From positions 212,491 through 276,490 of the forward strand of contig NZ_QFRJ01000004.1 of the NCBI RefSeq assembly GCF_003143775.1: 64,000 nucleotides of DNA. The letters run 5' to 3'. Within the stretch, counting starts at the first letter, position 1, and every line of letters begins with the position of its first letter. The DNA is from Brumimicrobium oceani (GTDB taxonomy: Bacteria; Bacteroidota; Bacteroidia; Flavobacteriales_D; Crocinitomicaceae). The notes below the pieces were generated by a model. It made no database searches. It had not been told where the DNA came from and saw only the letters and a program-made list of their open reading frames with translations. A program made the position numbers and the translations under genes. This document shows, piece by piece, positions 8,143 through 17,405 of the stretch.

Positions 8143-8442
8143 AAGTTTCTAAATGGTGCTTCACTAAATTAGGTAAATTTGATCAATTTATTATTAAAAC
8201 TTTGTAAGAAACTTTAGCAGCAGCTTAATAAATTACCATGGAACAGGGTTCTCTCATTAACATGCAAAGGATCTTGAGCGTTCACCGCGAAATTAATTAT
8301 TTGATAATTGGGCTTCCTTAAACATCAATCTGACTACAAAGACATGATTTTCAACTACTTACTCTCATCATAAAGAACTGGTATGATAGCGGATAACCAC
8401 ATTCTTTTATAAGGTAATTGCGAACGACGGGTAAACCAAGCT
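8143..8442. other. 300-bp non-coding stretch
   Basis: No gene is apparent. It contains copy B of the 25-bp dispersed repeat at 8376-8400; the remainder is AT-rich without recognisable structure. Confidence 0.55.
8376..8400. repeat. 25-bp dispersed repeat, copy B
   Basis: It matches 3181-3205 at 24 of 25 positions in the same orientation (A in place of T near the 3' side) and lies between two minus-strand genes. Confidence 0.7.
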
Positions 8443-10944
8443 CTAAAAATTAAACTTCATACTTCTTTCATCGAGAATAGCGAAACTGACTTTAAAGGTG
8501 CTCCGGGGTTTAATTTGATTTCCATCAGAGAAGGCTACATAAGCTCCAATTCTCAATCTTCTTCGGGCAAATTTGAACACACGTTCTAATCCTGCAAACA
8601 TTTCGTAATGCGTCCATTTGTGCTCTGGAACCCAAAGGTAACCACCTCCAGCCACTGTAGAAATACGGGTTCTCTTCATAAATGGAATTTTGTTGATTAG
8701 CGCTCCATTGAAATGATGAATATAATGCGATTCAAAATACCAATCCATCGTAGGTAATGTTGAGTCTAAATCTTGATAGGAATACATCGGGTTAGAAAAC
8801 CAAATAGGATCTGCTCTTCGGTGATATTTCATGTCCTCTGCTCTTAAAATTTTCTGATTTAAGAATTTCCCTGTAGTTATGTGATACTTTGATGTTCCTA
8901 AGGTTGATATTTTAAACGTTTGCAGCATTCCAAAACGTATATAATCATGGTTTACCTCACTCCCTATAAAATCAGGTACTCCTTTCTCGTAAAAAACATA
9001 TAAGGTTGGCCATTTAGACCCAAGAATCACCTTTCTATTGGGCTCTCTCATATATTTCTGAAAAGGAGTGTACCGAAGAGTAAAATCTGCTATTAATGCA
9101 TTGTAAGACGTAAACTTTGGCGGTTCGGTATTTTCCAAAGCATTATCGAACCAACGAATAAATTTAGTGTCTTCCGGTAAAGGACGGCGATTTATATAAG
9201 TAAAGTTCGACTCTAAATACAATCCATTCACAATTTCAAAGTCATGATATAGACTGCCTGAGGTGCGTTCAATAAAATTATCCCTAAGAAAAACTTGAGT
9301 GATTGCATCGTAGGAGCGAATCAAGTCGTAATTGTGAGTGAAATTGACCCCAATTCTTGACTGCCGAAATGGATTGTAAAGATAGCGTGCGTTGGCGGAA
9401 CCTTTTATATCGGAGTTGAGTAAGCCCATATCTGCACGCACGTAACCATCAAAAGTTTTTTCGTTTTTCCATTTCTTGAAATAATCGAAATCTGGACCTA
9501 TTCTTGGCCCTGCAATGTAAATGGGACGAATCATAGCAGCAATAGAACTGATAGTCCATTGTGTTTTTTTCGCTCTATTTCTATGGTCAATTCCAAACCA
9601 AGCTACTTTCCAAAAGGTCACTTTATTAAAAACTGAATCTACAGAATCTAAATAGGAGGACTTGGAGAATAAATTTTCGATACTGTCCCGTTGACGAATA
9701 AATTTTTGCTCGTCTGGCGTTAAAGGCGTTAACCGAGTACTTGACCAATAGCTAGAGTCTCTCTCGTAAGCTTCTTGAGAAGTTACGGCCAATTCATTTC
9801 CAAAATACTTTTTATCGAATTGTGGATTAAAATCGTAATTTTTATAATTGACAACTGTACTTCCTTCAAACTTCTCCTTCCGGTATTCTACATCGTAGTT
9901 CATGTATTGATTTTTCAAAACACACATGCTGTCCCCGTAAATATCAAAGTCTTGAACTACCGAGAAATTATCGTAGATGTAAAGGTTCCCTTTCACAATT
10001 TTAAAGTCAATTTTTTCAACCAACCAAGTACTGTCCTGAATATAAATATAACCCTCAAGTGTTGATGAAGAAATACTTCGAGAAGAGATTTTTATCTTGT
10101 TTAATGTGGGAAGTGTATCCCTCTCAATTTTCTCTACCAATTGGTATTTGTACGATAATATTCCGGCAGTAGAAATCGGAGATTGAATCGGCGATTTACT
10201 TAAGTCATCGAGATACAAAGTATTCTGAAAAAAATTGAAATTGGACTTGGCTGTGGTCGTAAAATAGAGGTTTCTATCATCACCTCGCTTATCATACCCT
10301 GTTCTAATTTCCTTTATCTTGTTGGGCGGTGCATAACTTCTCTCCATCTCTACCTCTACCATATTGAGATTATTGAGCTGTTGCAGCTTTTTTCTTTTCA
10401 AGGCTTCAACATCATCGAATCGGGCATCGTCTTCTTGGTCTTCTAAATCCTTCTCAATATTTTCTTCTCCTTTAGAAGTAAGTGATCTTTCGTCTTTAGC
10501 GCGAATATATACATCACTTTTATAGGGATATTGATTGTAGTCGAATTGATTTTTCCGTTCAACAGTTCTCATTACGATGTCTCGGCCAACATTCCTCCTT
10601 TTTACAGCGAAGTCGTATCCTTCAAGGTCTTTAATTTTCACTGGAAAAAGCTGAATATCTTGAACGTTTTCTGTTTCTCGAACAATCATATAGTGCTCTC
10701 GGGTTTCGTAGCCCAAAGCTGAAAATACCATATAGTATTCTCCCACTTCCAATCGCATCAAATAGTTTCCTTCGAGATCTGCTCTAGTTCGCAAATCAGC
10801 ATTGTTCTTTACGTAAACATCTGCATAAGGAATCCCCAGATTACTCTCATCTAAAACTTTCCCCTTCAACACATACTGCCCTAAAGCCGAATTCCCCAGC
10901 AGAAAACAACTTATCATCAGAAAGATATTTAGAAATTTAGACAT
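8443..10944 (-). CDS. DUF5686 family outer-membrane protein with carboxypeptidase-like regulatory domain
   Basis: The 833-residue product has a signal peptide (residues 1-22, ending SALGQ). An N-terminal carboxypeptidase-regulatory-like beta-sandwich (about 23-110) contains VLKGKVLDESNLGIPYADV, EGNYLMRLEVG and FSALGYE. A long DUF5686 region follows, rich in beta strands and aromatic residues and ending in MKFNF, a C-terminal aromatic typical of outer-membrane barrels. These proteins are common in Bacteroidota envelopes and resemble TonB-dependent receptors without a plug; their function is not established. A promoter-like pair of boxes lies upstream at 11008-11035. The gene is single and complete and is not part of the duplicated unit. 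Confidence 0.88.
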   Translation of the reverse strand: MSKFLNIFLMISCFLLGNSALGQYVLKGKVLDESNLGIPYADVYVKNNADLRTRADLEGNYLMRLEVGEYYMVFSALGYETREHYMIVRETENVQDIQLFPVKIKDLEGYDFAVKRRNVGRDIVMRTVERKNQFDYNQYPYKSDVYIRAKDERSLTSKGEENIEKDLEDQEDDARFDDVEALKRKKLQQLNNLNMVEVEMERSYAPPNKIKEIRTGYDKRGDDRNLYFTTTAKSNFNFFQNTLYLDDLSKSPIQSPISTAGILSYKYQLVEKIERDTLPTLNKIKISSRSISSSTLEGYIYIQDSTWLVEKIDFKIVKGNLYIYDNFSVVQDFDIYGDSMCVLKNQYMNYDVEYRKEKFEGSTVVNYKNYDFNPQFDKKYFGNELAVTSQEAYERDSSYWSSTRLTPLTPDEQKFIRQRDSIENLFSKSSYLDSVDSVFNKVTFWKVAWFGIDHRNRAKKTQWTISSIAAMIRPIYIAGPRIGPDFDYFKKWKNEKTFDGYVRADMGLLNSDIKGSANARYLYNPFRQSRIGVNFTHNYDLIRSYDAITQVFLRDNFIERTSGSLYHDFEIVNGLYLESNFTYINRRPLPEDTKFIRWFDNALENTEPPKFTSYNALIADFTLRYTPFQKYMREPNRKVILGSKWPTLYVFYEKGVPDFIGSEVNHDYIRFGMLQTFKISTLGTSKYHITTGKFLNQKILRAEDMKYHRRADPIWFSNPMYSYQDLDSTLPTMDWYFESHYIHHFNGALINKIPFMKRTRISTVAGGGYLWVPEHKWTHYEMFAGLERVFKFARRRLRIGAYVAFSDGNQIKPRSTFKVSFAILDERSMKFNF

Positions 10945-11259
10945 GGAATTCTTTACTGGTAATTTATGACTTTCGAATTAGAGTTCATACTGAATTTTAA
11001 AGCTGGTCAAATATAAGTGGAAATGAACAATTCAACAAAATAATAAGTAAAGCAGAATTACTATTTGTCTAATTTTAAACGAAGCTTTTCAGCCATAACT
11101 TTCTCTTTATATCTTCTTTTCAGAAAAGCCTAAAGTTTACTGTTTAGAAAACTGATTTTTAGTTCTTGATCAGAGTAAAGATAATCAACAATAAGCCTTC
11201 AAGGAAGTTAACCATCAACTGTTTTGTACAGCTAATTTCTGAGAGTGATTATAAAACCA
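10945..11259. other. 315-bp intergenic region upstream of the DUF5686 gene
   Basis: It holds the candidate DUF5686 promoter at 11008-11035. I see nothing else recognisable. It is the last fully unique stretch before the duplication, whose left edge lies inside the next gene at 11322. Confidence 0.6.
11008..11035 (-). promoter_or_regulatory. Promoter for the DUF5686 gene
   Basis: On the minus strand, TTG (11035-11033) is followed after 17 bases by TATATTTG (11015-11008), matching the Bacteroidota -33/-7 consensus (TTG, TAnnTTTG). The start codon lies 64 bases downstream. Confidence 0.6.
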
Positions 11260-11481
11260 CTATTTCTTTTTAATCTGTTCATTTAGAAACTGTTGGTGTT
11301 TCTCCATTCTTTTCATCATATAACGACGAACGAAGTACAACAGAATAGCAAAAAAACCAAACACATAGTAAGATGACCATCTTTCGAATCCATCTTTAAA
11401 CCCCAATACAGTTACGGCGATAATGGTAATTACACCCACAACCAACCAAAACAATTGCATTATCTTATTGTACGTTTCCAT
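11260..11481 (-). CDS. Small two-TM membrane protein, intact copy
   Basis: The 73-residue protein has two hydrophobic segments (about 8-27 and 38-52) and a basic C-terminal tail (MMKRMEKHQQF to KKK). I do not recognise a named family; short membrane proteins of this kind often sit next to lptC in Flavobacteriales. It starts three bases after the lptC stop and is probably the last gene of the coaX operon. The left edge of the 26-kb duplication falls inside this gene at 11322, so only the first 54 residues are repeated in copy 2. This is the only complete copy. Confidence 0.75.
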   Translation of the reverse strand: METYNKIMQLFWLVVGVITIIAVTVLGFKDGFERWSSYYVFGFFAILLYFVRRYMMKRMEKHQQFLNEQIKKK

Positions 11482-11484
11482 ATT

Positions 11485-12042
11485 TTAATCTTTTATAAAT
11501 ATTTTAGCAGTAGGTTTATAAAACTGAGCAGTATCAAAAGCAGGAGTTGTCCACGCCCCGATTCCTGTAAGAATGAGGTCAGGAGAGGTGATGACCACTG
11601 CTTTGTTTGTGTAAATTGAATCCCCTGTTTTGTTGTAATACAGCACTTCTGATTCTAGTGTTTTCTCTTGAACTACATTCAGTAACTTCACACTATCTCT
11701 TACCGTAATTAGCCCAGTTTCATCGTTTATTTCTCCAAATAAAGAAGTAAGCACGGAACCAATTGAACCATCATCGTTGTAAAAATTCACTCTTAGTCCG
11801 TCTTTGAACTTTCTCACATTTTGAGGCGGACCGTAAGTCTCGGCAATATTGGCAAAGATTTCAAACTGAGCATATCCTGAATCAGTATAAATAATATGAA
11901 GCTCTTCGCTTGTGTCATCTGGATTTTCGGGGTGAGTTGTAATTTTCTTTACCTTATCCAAATCGTTTACACATGAAAAAAAGATTCCCGTCATGAGCAT
12001 CATGACAGGAATCAATAAAATATTGTGCGTTATGTTGCTCAA
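11485..12042 (-). CDS. lptC: LPS export protein LptC
   Basis: The 185-residue protein has an N-terminal lipoprotein-like or anchor segment (hydrophobic 8-23, cysteine at 24) and a beta-rich periplasmic domain with HIIYTDSGYAQFEI, FKDGLRVNFYNDDG, VLTSLFGEINDETGLITVRDSV and VVITSPD. This repeating strand pattern is characteristic of LptC/OstA-fold proteins of Bacteroidota. LptC carries lipopolysaccharide from the LptBFG transporter toward LptA and the outer membrane. It follows the TPR gene by four bases in the coaX-OMP-TPR-lptC operon, an arrangement common in Flavobacteriales. An exact second copy lies at 37814-38371. Confidence 0.85.
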   Translation of the reverse strand: MSNITHNILLIPVMMLMTGIFFSCVNDLDKVKKITTHPENPDDTSEELHIIYTDSGYAQFEIFANIAETYGPPQNVRKFKDGLRVNFYNDDGSIGSVLTSLFGEINDETGLITVRDSVKLLNVVQEKTLESEVLYYNKTGDSIYTNKAVVITSPDLILTGIGAWTTPAFDTAQFYKPTAKIFIKD

Positions 12043-12046
12043 TGGT

Positions 12047-13324
12047 TTAGTATGTTTTTATTGTGAAAGTTCTATTTCCCCAACAGCTCAACTCTACGGT
12101 CTCACCTACAGCTTTATCTTCATTAAAGATATCGCTTGAAGTTGGACACTGACTTTTCATTGAGCTAACTAATCCTGCGTTACCAGATTTCTCGGCCAAT
12201 TCCACTGCGTAATAGTAGTTTGCTTTACGATCGAAAGTAGAAACCCCACAATCGTTAGAAGTTGCGCTTACACTTTTGGCAGCAATTTCGTAACCTTTTC
12301 CAGCGTTTTTACCTGTGATTGCTAGACCAGCAGAGTGTGCTGCTTTGTAACTTCCGATACGGAAATAAGTATTGGCAATCTCAAATTCGATATCACTTTT
12401 TTGGTCAGCACTTTCTGCCATTCCTAAAGCTTCTTTAAAAGTCGAAATTGCTGCTGAAGTACTACCTCTGCTAATTTGTAATTTCGCTTTAGCCAAAACT
12501 GCATCCACTGAAGGGTCAATTGCAATAATTGTGTCTACTAAGTGGGCATAAACTTCATTTTTTGTACACTCTTGCTTTTCGAGTAAGGCCATGAAATTTT
12601 TCACAGTAGATTTTTTTGCTTCAAGTTCTTGTGGCAATTCCGTCATAAAACTTTCGATCTCAGGAACAATTGACTCACAATCTGTCACGGCTCTATTCAT
12701 ATAAACAGAAACAAAATCGATAATCTCTGCCCCCATATCCCCTTTACTTGCGTAATCTGATAATTTGAAATATTCAGTGATAATTCTCTTCTTGTATTTC
12801 TCCTTCGCTTTTTCGTCTTGTTCTTGAACCCAAAGATTATAAAGGTTTACATAATATTGTTGCAGAAACCCTTTATTTACTTTTTCAGCTTCATGGTGAA
12901 TTCCGATTCTATATGCTTCGTCAGCTTTCTTCATATTTCCAGCTGCACCTTGCATTAAATAAGAATACCCCAAGTATGCTTGCCATTCCTTTTGAACTCC
13001 ATGAGTTTCTTGTGCTGCTTCATAAACCATAATCAGCGTATCTAAGTATGCAGCCTTAGTAGAATCATCGGTTGCATTACTCATAGATCTTTGAACAGAA
13101 TAAATAAAAGGGTTGTAGAAAACCATTTCTAAAGTACCACATTCTTTCTGTGCTTTTATATATGATCTTGTAACTTTCTCATATTCCTTTGCTTTGTAGG
13201 CATTACCAGCAATAGCCTTATATCTTGTACATTCATCGGCTTCATTAGTACCTTCTTGTGCATAGCTTGCAAGTCCAAAACTCAAAGTAAACAGAGCTCC
13301 TAATATTAATTTTCCTATTTTCAT
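12047..13324 (-). CDS. Secreted TPR-repeat protein
   Basis: The 425-residue product starts with a signal peptide (MKIGKLILGALFTLSFGLASYAQ). It is then helical, with tetratricopeptide-like units recognisable at about 35-60 (YKAIAGNAYKAKEYEKVTRSYIKAQKE, cited in part) and at 270-340 (AKAKLQISRGSTSAA to ANTYFRIGSYKAA). Several cysteines suggest an oxidising compartment. TPR proteins usually act as protein-binding scaffolds; position between a beta-barrel gene and lptC suggests an envelope role, which is inference. It starts 12 bases after the OMP stop. A second identical copy lies at 38376-39653. Confidence 0.82.
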   Translation of the reverse strand: MKIGKLILGALFTLSFGLASYAQEGTNEADECTRYKAIAGNAYKAKEYEKVTRSYIKAQKECGTLEMVFYNPFIYSVQRSMSNATDDSTKAAYLDTLIMVYEAAQETHGVQKEWQAYLGYSYLMQGAAGNMKKADEAYRIGIHHEAEKVNKGFLQQYYVNLYNLWVQEQDEKAKEKYKKRIITEYFKLSDYASKGDMGAEIIDFVSVYMNRAVTDCESIVPEIESFMTELPQELEAKKSTVKNFMALLEKQECTKNEVYAHLVDTIIAIDPSVDAVLAKAKLQISRGSTSAAISTFKEALGMAESADQKSDIEFEIANTYFRIGSYKAAHSAGLAITGKNAGKGYEIAAKSVSATSNDCGVSTFDRKANYYYAVELAEKSGNAGLVSSMKSQCPTSSDIFNEDKAVGETVELSCWGNRTFTIKTY

Positions 13325-13336
13325 TTTTATCTATTA

Positions 13337-14689
13337 TTAATCAAGTTTATATTTTCTAAACCACCTGTCATACCCAGGAGCAATATTTATGCCGAAGTTA
13401 AATCCAAAATAACTTTCCTTTAGCACTGCTGGCCCGCTATTTCGCCCCATCTCACCATAAGTCCCTGATATATTCACAGTTGAAACAGCTCTATTCATAA
13501 CGATTGGAAATCCAATACCCGCTGTAAATCCTTGATCCATTAATTGCTCTCCGTTTACTTCATAAGGCGTGTTCACACTATAGGCACCAATTCGATATTT
13601 TAACCTATCGAATATGCTGATATATGCGGAACGATCGAAAGCTTGACGGTGGCGCATAAACTCTACTCCTACGCGGAAAGAATTTGAATTTACGTATTGT
13701 CCTGATTGAACACTATTATTAAAATCCTCGTTATATGATGACCACTCCTCCATTGAATACTCCATGGTAACCATTAAAGATGGAAGTTTGGAGCTTTTTG
13801 AAGTCGAGTCATTTTGTGGTGTAAAAGTATAAGTTAAACCTAGGCTGGTTTTAGTTGGAAGAAAAACATTACCACTGATATCTCCTGTTTTTATTATTGT
13901 ATCGTAAAGACCTTGCTCAAAGAAATTCGAGTAATGAATGCGTGTTTGAGATTTTTCAAAGCTTAACTCCTTGCCTGGACGAAAAACTCCCGCCACCCTA
14001 AAGCTATGGGTTAGGTTTGGGCGAAAATCATAATTCAAACCAAACTCTACACCAAAGTCTTTAGCGCGAATGGATTGAATATCCATACCGCCCGATTCCA
14101 CGGAATTACTAACGGTATAAGTTCTTCTTTGATTATTCAGTTTCCCAAAATAATACTTACCATTTACCCCTACAGAAAGACTTTGTTTCTTACGGTCTAA
14201 AATATTTCCTGAAAATCCAATCATAACTTCTTGTAAATCGCCGTCCCCAGTGTAATCATAGAAAATACTGTCTCCCGCAATAACTTCATGATCATTTATT
14301 TCGTATCCTCTTCTACTCAAAGGCTTTAAACCTGCTGCTACACCAAATCGATTTCCAAAAGGAATAACCAAAGCCATGTGCGTAATTCCTGAAAACCTAC
14401 CTTCAGACTCCATTCCATTATTAGAAAATCGTTTTTCGAAATGTGTTAGCCCCATTGAAAATAAAGGCAACTGTTTTGCTGTTAGTGAATACGTAGATGG
14501 ATTAAACAAATTCGTTTGACTAGAATCTGTCAATGCAGTTGCTGCACCTCCTAACGCTGAAATATAGGCATTACCGTAAAAACCAACATCTCCAAGTCCT
14601 CGTGCTGAATAAGGACTGTTTGTGTTAATCTGTACTAGTGCATTTCCACTTATAACGATAAATAGTGCAACTAATAAACTTCTAAACAT
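13337..14689 (-). CDS. Outer-membrane beta-barrel protein (FadL/porin-like)
   Basis: This 450-residue protein has a signal peptide followed by INTNSPYSARGLGDVGFYGNAYISALGGAATAL, a start pattern widely seen in Bacteroidota FadL-like or PorV-like barrels (quoted residues are about 21-53 in pieces). Alternating beta strands continue to the C-terminus (YFGFNFGINIAPGYDRWF). It overlaps the 3' end of coaX by eight bases, so translation is likely coupled, and it precedes the TPR and lptC genes. The substrate is unknown; transport of hydrophobic molecules is typical for FadL-like barrels. An identical copy lies at 39666-41018. Confidence 0.82.
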   Translation of the reverse strand: MFRSLLVALFIVISGNALVQINTNSPYSARGLGDVGFYGNAYISALGGAATALTDSSQTNLFNPSTYSLTAKQLPLFSMGLTHFEKRFSNNGMESEGRFSGITHMALVIPFGNRFGVAAGLKPLSRRGYEINDHEVIAGDSIFYDYTGDGDLQEVMIGFSGNILDRKKQSLSVGVNGKYYFGKLNNQRRTYTVSNSVESGGMDIQSIRAKDFGVEFGLNYDFRPNLTHSFRVAGVFRPGKELSFEKSQTRIHYSNFFEQGLYDTIIKTGDISGNVFLPTKTSLGLTYTFTPQNDSTSKSSKLPSLMVTMEYSMEEWSSYNEDFNNSVQSGQYVNSNSFRVGVEFMRHRQAFDRSAYISIFDRLKYRIGAYSVNTPYEVNGEQLMDQGFTAGIGFPIVMNRAVSTVNISGTYGEMGRNSGPAVLKESYFGFNFGINIAPGYDRWFRKYKLD

Positions 14690-15416
14690 TGTGTTTTAGT
14701 ATTAAATACAAACCTTTAACGGTCAAATAATCATCCGCAAAGATGCTATTTTTTAATTCTTTATCAAATCTTTTAAGGTCTCCACCAGTCAAAAAAATTG
14801 TTAACGGCTGATATTGTTGATTATATTGATTGATAAAACCTTCTATCTCTGCCTGTATTCCATTTAAAACACCAGACATCATCGCATTTTTCGTGGAATC
14901 ACCAATTAATTGCGACTGTTCTTCCAACTCCAACAATGGCAGACCTCCTGTAAATTCGTGCATGGCTTTTAAGCGCATTCCATACCCTGGTGAAATTGAA
15001 CCGCCAATAAATTTTCCTTCTTGAACAAAATCAAACTTTATACAAGTCCCAATATCTATGACTAAACTATTAGTAGTTTTAGAATAATGATTAGCGGCAA
15101 CTGCATTAGCGATTCTATCAGCACCCAAGGTTTGAGGAGTTCGATAAGTATCGATTCTAATAGGTAAAGGTGTTTGATTACTTAAAACAACATTTGGCTG
15201 CAGCAAATCTGCTATCCAATTACGCATTTCCTCATTCAAAACGGATGACAAAATACTTGTCACCTCTTTTTTGGAAGAAATAATTGATTTTATCTTTTCT
15301 TTTTCCTCTATTGATATGAACACCTGGCTAAGCACTTCACCATTCTCAAAATCAATAACTTTGACACGGGTATTCCCAGCATCCACTACACAAAACTTGG
15401 TCTTTTCCTGCTTCAC
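14682..15416 (-). CDS. coaX: Type III pantothenate kinase
   Basis: The 244-residue protein shows the ASKHA-fold kinase motifs of CoaX: VDAGNTRVKV at about 11-20 (phosphate-binding), TLGADRIANAVAA (pantothenate site), DIGTCIKFDFV, GGSISPGYGMRLKAMHEFTGGLP, and a C-terminal FLTGGD. It phosphorylates pantothenate, the first step of CoA synthesis, in the cytoplasm. The start codon is GTG at 15416. A TAACTTTG box on the minus strand (15421-15428) lies so close that the transcript could be nearly leaderless, but no -33 box at normal spacing confirms this. It leads the coaX-OMP-TPR-lptC operon. An identical copy lies at 41011-41745. Confidence 0.95.
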   Translation of the reverse strand: MKQEKTKFCVVDAGNTRVKVIDFENGEVLSQVFISIEEKEKIKSIISSKKEVTSILSSVLNEEMRNWIADLLQPNVVLSNQTPLPIRIDTYRTPQTLGADRIANAVAANHYSKTTNSLVIDIGTCIKFDFVQEGKFIGGSISPGYGMRLKAMHEFTGGLPLLELEEQSQLIGDSTKNAMMSGVLNGIQAEIEGFINQYNQQYQPLTIFLTGGDLKRFDKELKNSIFADDYLTVKGLYLILKHNV

Positions 15417-15463
15417 ATTGCAAAGTTAATAGAAGATTTTTAAAAAATAATTCAAAATGATGC

Positions 15464-15492
15464 TTCCAGAATAGAATTAGTTTATATCTTTG
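15464..15492 (+). promoter_or_regulatory. Promoter for tRNA-Phe
   Basis: TATCTTTG at 15485-15492 matches the -7 consensus. A weak -33 element (TTC at 15464-15466) lies 18 bases upstream. The tRNA begins 36 bases after the -7 box. Confidence 0.55.
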
Positions 15493-15527
15493 CACCCACC
15501 TAATCAAATAAGCAGTTTAAAAACAAC

Positions 15528-15600
15528 GGTGATGTAGCTCAGTTGGTAGAGCAAAGGACTGAAAATCCTTGTGTCGGCGGTTCGATTCCGTCCATCACCA
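15528..15600 (+). tRNA. tRNA-Phe (GAA)
   Basis: The 73-base sequence folds as a cloverleaf. Acceptor arms are GGTGATG / CATCACC with discriminator A, the D arm is GCTC / GAGC, and the anticodon stem is AAGGA / TCCTT with loop CTGAAAA (anticodon GAA). The T arm carries TTCGATT. The 3' CCA is not encoded. A perfect-palindrome terminator follows. Confidence 0.96.
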
Positions 15601-15609
15601 CAGATTAAA

Positions 15610-15643
15610 CCCAAAATATTGAATTCAATATTTTGGGTTTTTT
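15610..15643 (+). terminator. Terminator after tRNA-Phe
   Basis: Perfect 14-bp arms (CCCAAAATATTGAA / TTCAATATTTTGGG, 15610-15637) are followed by a run of T. The hairpin begins 10 bases after the tRNA. Confidence 0.9.
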
Positions 15644-15739
15644 GTTTTAAAACGCTTTCAAAAAGCCTAAACAACTCACTTGAACTTAAACAACGAGCTT
15701 GTCTCTAAAGTAAAAACACATCTAAATATACAGAAATCA

Positions 15740-15771
15740 AAAAAGGGCTCCTCAGTTGAAGAACCCTTTTT
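15740..15771. terminator. Bidirectional terminator
   Basis: AAAAAGGG and CCCTTTTT flank an imperfect stem. It serves the minus-strand T9SS gene ending at 15815 and would also stop plus-strand transcripts from the tRNA side. Confidence 0.75.
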
Positions 15772-15814
15772 GTGATAAATAGGAAGTTTAAAACTTCAAT
15801 AATTTACAATCAAA

Positions 15815-17191
15815 CTATTTTACAATTTTCTTTGTAATAGCTCCATTTTCAGTATTCACCATCAACATGTAAACTCCTGAATTGATTTTTTGAGTATCTA
15901 TTTTTGCTTGATTTCCGCTTAAAGAACCTTCTTGGATAACTTTTCCAGAAATTTCGTAAATCACGTAGCTATTCAAATTAACATCTGAAGAAATGTTTAA
16001 TTCAGCATTAAACATGTTTGGATAAACATTCATTTCAACCTTTACATTGTCAAAAGCCTCTACTGAAGCTGTTCCGCCAACAAAGCCTGGATAACCATCA
16101 TTTTCAAAAGAATTCAATTTCCATGGGCCATTAGCATCACCTGCATTTAATAAATCAACCATTGCAGTTGTTTTCATTTCAGCAGTAGTTTTTGCTGTGA
16201 TATCTGGAGTGCCAGGAGCACCTTGCCATCCTCCAACTGCATCAACATGTTGAGAAGTCTCCGTATCCCAAAAGTTATTCAAGGTTCCAACACTTCCTCC
16301 AGCACCAATAAATCCACCATCAAATTCAGGCCCAACTGCTGTTCCAGTTGAATAAGAATTAGAAATTGAAATTAAAGCTGTCGCGTGACCAACCAATCCA
16401 CCTGCATGACCATTTACCACAACAACGTTTGAGCGCGAGTAACAGTTATCAACTGTATTTTCCAAAGTTCCTGGAAAACCAATCACAGATGCTCCGATCA
16501 ACCCACCAGCTAGATGATTCGCACTAACAGTTCCTCTAGAATATGATTCAGAAATTGAAACTCCGTTGTGTGGGGAACCTAAAAGTCCTCCTACTTGCGC
16601 ATCTCCATTCACAGCACCCTCAGCAGAACACGCTGAAATAGATCCGTTTTCAACCATATCCCCAATTAATCCACCAACATTAACACCCGTAGATTCAATC
16701 GTAACTCCTGATGCATGACAGTTAGTAATTACAACATTCTGCCAAGCATTTCCAACTAGAGACCCTGCACTGTCTATACCTTTCACTGTAGGGTTTTCTA
16801 ACTTAACGTTAACTATTGTTGCATTAATAACGCGACCAAAAAGTCCAACCATGTGATCATTTGGCATATCAACATTTAAATTACTTATCACGTGGCTATT
16901 TCCATCAAAAGTTCCAGAAAATGTGTTTACATCATCTACTCCAATTGGTGACCACAAGTGAGCACCCAAATCTAAATCTCCATCAATATTAATTGTAGAT
17001 CCAGCAAAATCATTTCCTCCTGCTACTAAAACAGACAATCCGGCTAACTCAGCAGAAGTAGTTAAGGTGAAGTTTGTACTTTGAGCGTTATACCATTGCG
17101 TATCGGCATTATCGCTCCAAAGTGTTGTTTGAGCGAACATGGCGCTTGTCATTCCTAATAAAATGCTTAAAAAAAGTAAAGTTTTCTTCAT
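15815..17191 (-). CDS. T9SS-secreted surface protein with GLUG repeats
   Basis: The 458-residue protein has a signal peptide (MKKTLLFLSILLGMTSAMFAQ) and a central series of GLUG-type repeats (about 115-310). These include units such as VGGLIGDM, VGGLLGSP, AGGLIGAS and AGGLVGHA, spaced about 25-30 residues apart with conserved aromatic/serine strands (ESYSRGTV, NCYSRSNV, NSYSTGTA). The last 80 residues form a type A sorting domain (VYPNMFNAELNIS, YEISGKVIQEGSL, INSGVYMLMV, KKIVK). Such domains direct cargo through the type IX system to the cell surface. GLUG repeats occur in adhesins and some proteases; no catalytic domain is visible, so a surface or adhesive role is the best guess. An identical copy lies at 42144-43520. 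Confidence 0.88.
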   Translation of the reverse strand: MKKTLLFLSILLGMTSAMFAQTTLWSDNADTQWYNAQSTNFTLTTSAELAGLSVLVAGGNDFAGSTINIDGDLDLGAHLWSPIGVDDVNTFSGTFDGNSHVISNLNVDMPNDHMVGLFGRVINATIVNVKLENPTVKGIDSAGSLVGNAWQNVVITNCHASGVTIESTGVNVGGLIGDMVENGSISACSAEGAVNGDAQVGGLLGSPHNGVSISESYSRGTVSANHLAGGLIGASVIGFPGTLENTVDNCYSRSNVVVVNGHAGGLVGHATALISISNSYSTGTAVGPEFDGGFIGAGGSVGTLNNFWDTETSQHVDAVGGWQGAPGTPDITAKTTAEMKTTAMVDLLNAGDANGPWKLNSFENDGYPGFVGGTASVEAFDNVKVEMNVYPNMFNAELNISSDVNLNSYVIYEISGKVIQEGSLSGNQAKIDTQKINSGVYMLMVNTENGAITKKIVK

Positions 17192-17348
17192 AAGAATTTC
17201 GTTAAAGATTATAATATTTCTATTTCGACAAAATTACCTTAAAGTTGTATTAAAGAATAATCGCAATAGGATTTAACATGCATTTCTAATAATCATTCTT
17301 GTATTCCTAACCATAAGATTCGAAGTATATTGCTACATTTTATCCCAC

Positions 17349-17378
17349 AAAAAAAAGGTGAACATAATGCTCACCTTT
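17349..17378 (-). terminator. Terminator for the CsbD-like gene
   Basis: AAAGGTGA (17354-17361) pairs with TCACCTTT (17371-17378). Read on the minus strand it is followed by a T tract, 28 bases after the CsbD-like stop codon. Confidence 0.75.
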
Positions 17379-17405
17379 CATGTATTCAATTATTTAAACC
17401 ACTGA

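Noticed and set aside
15815..17191. GLUG-repeat protein as a peptidase
   Set aside because: GLUG repeats occur in some bacterial proteases, but no catalytic motif is visible between the repeats and the sorting domain.
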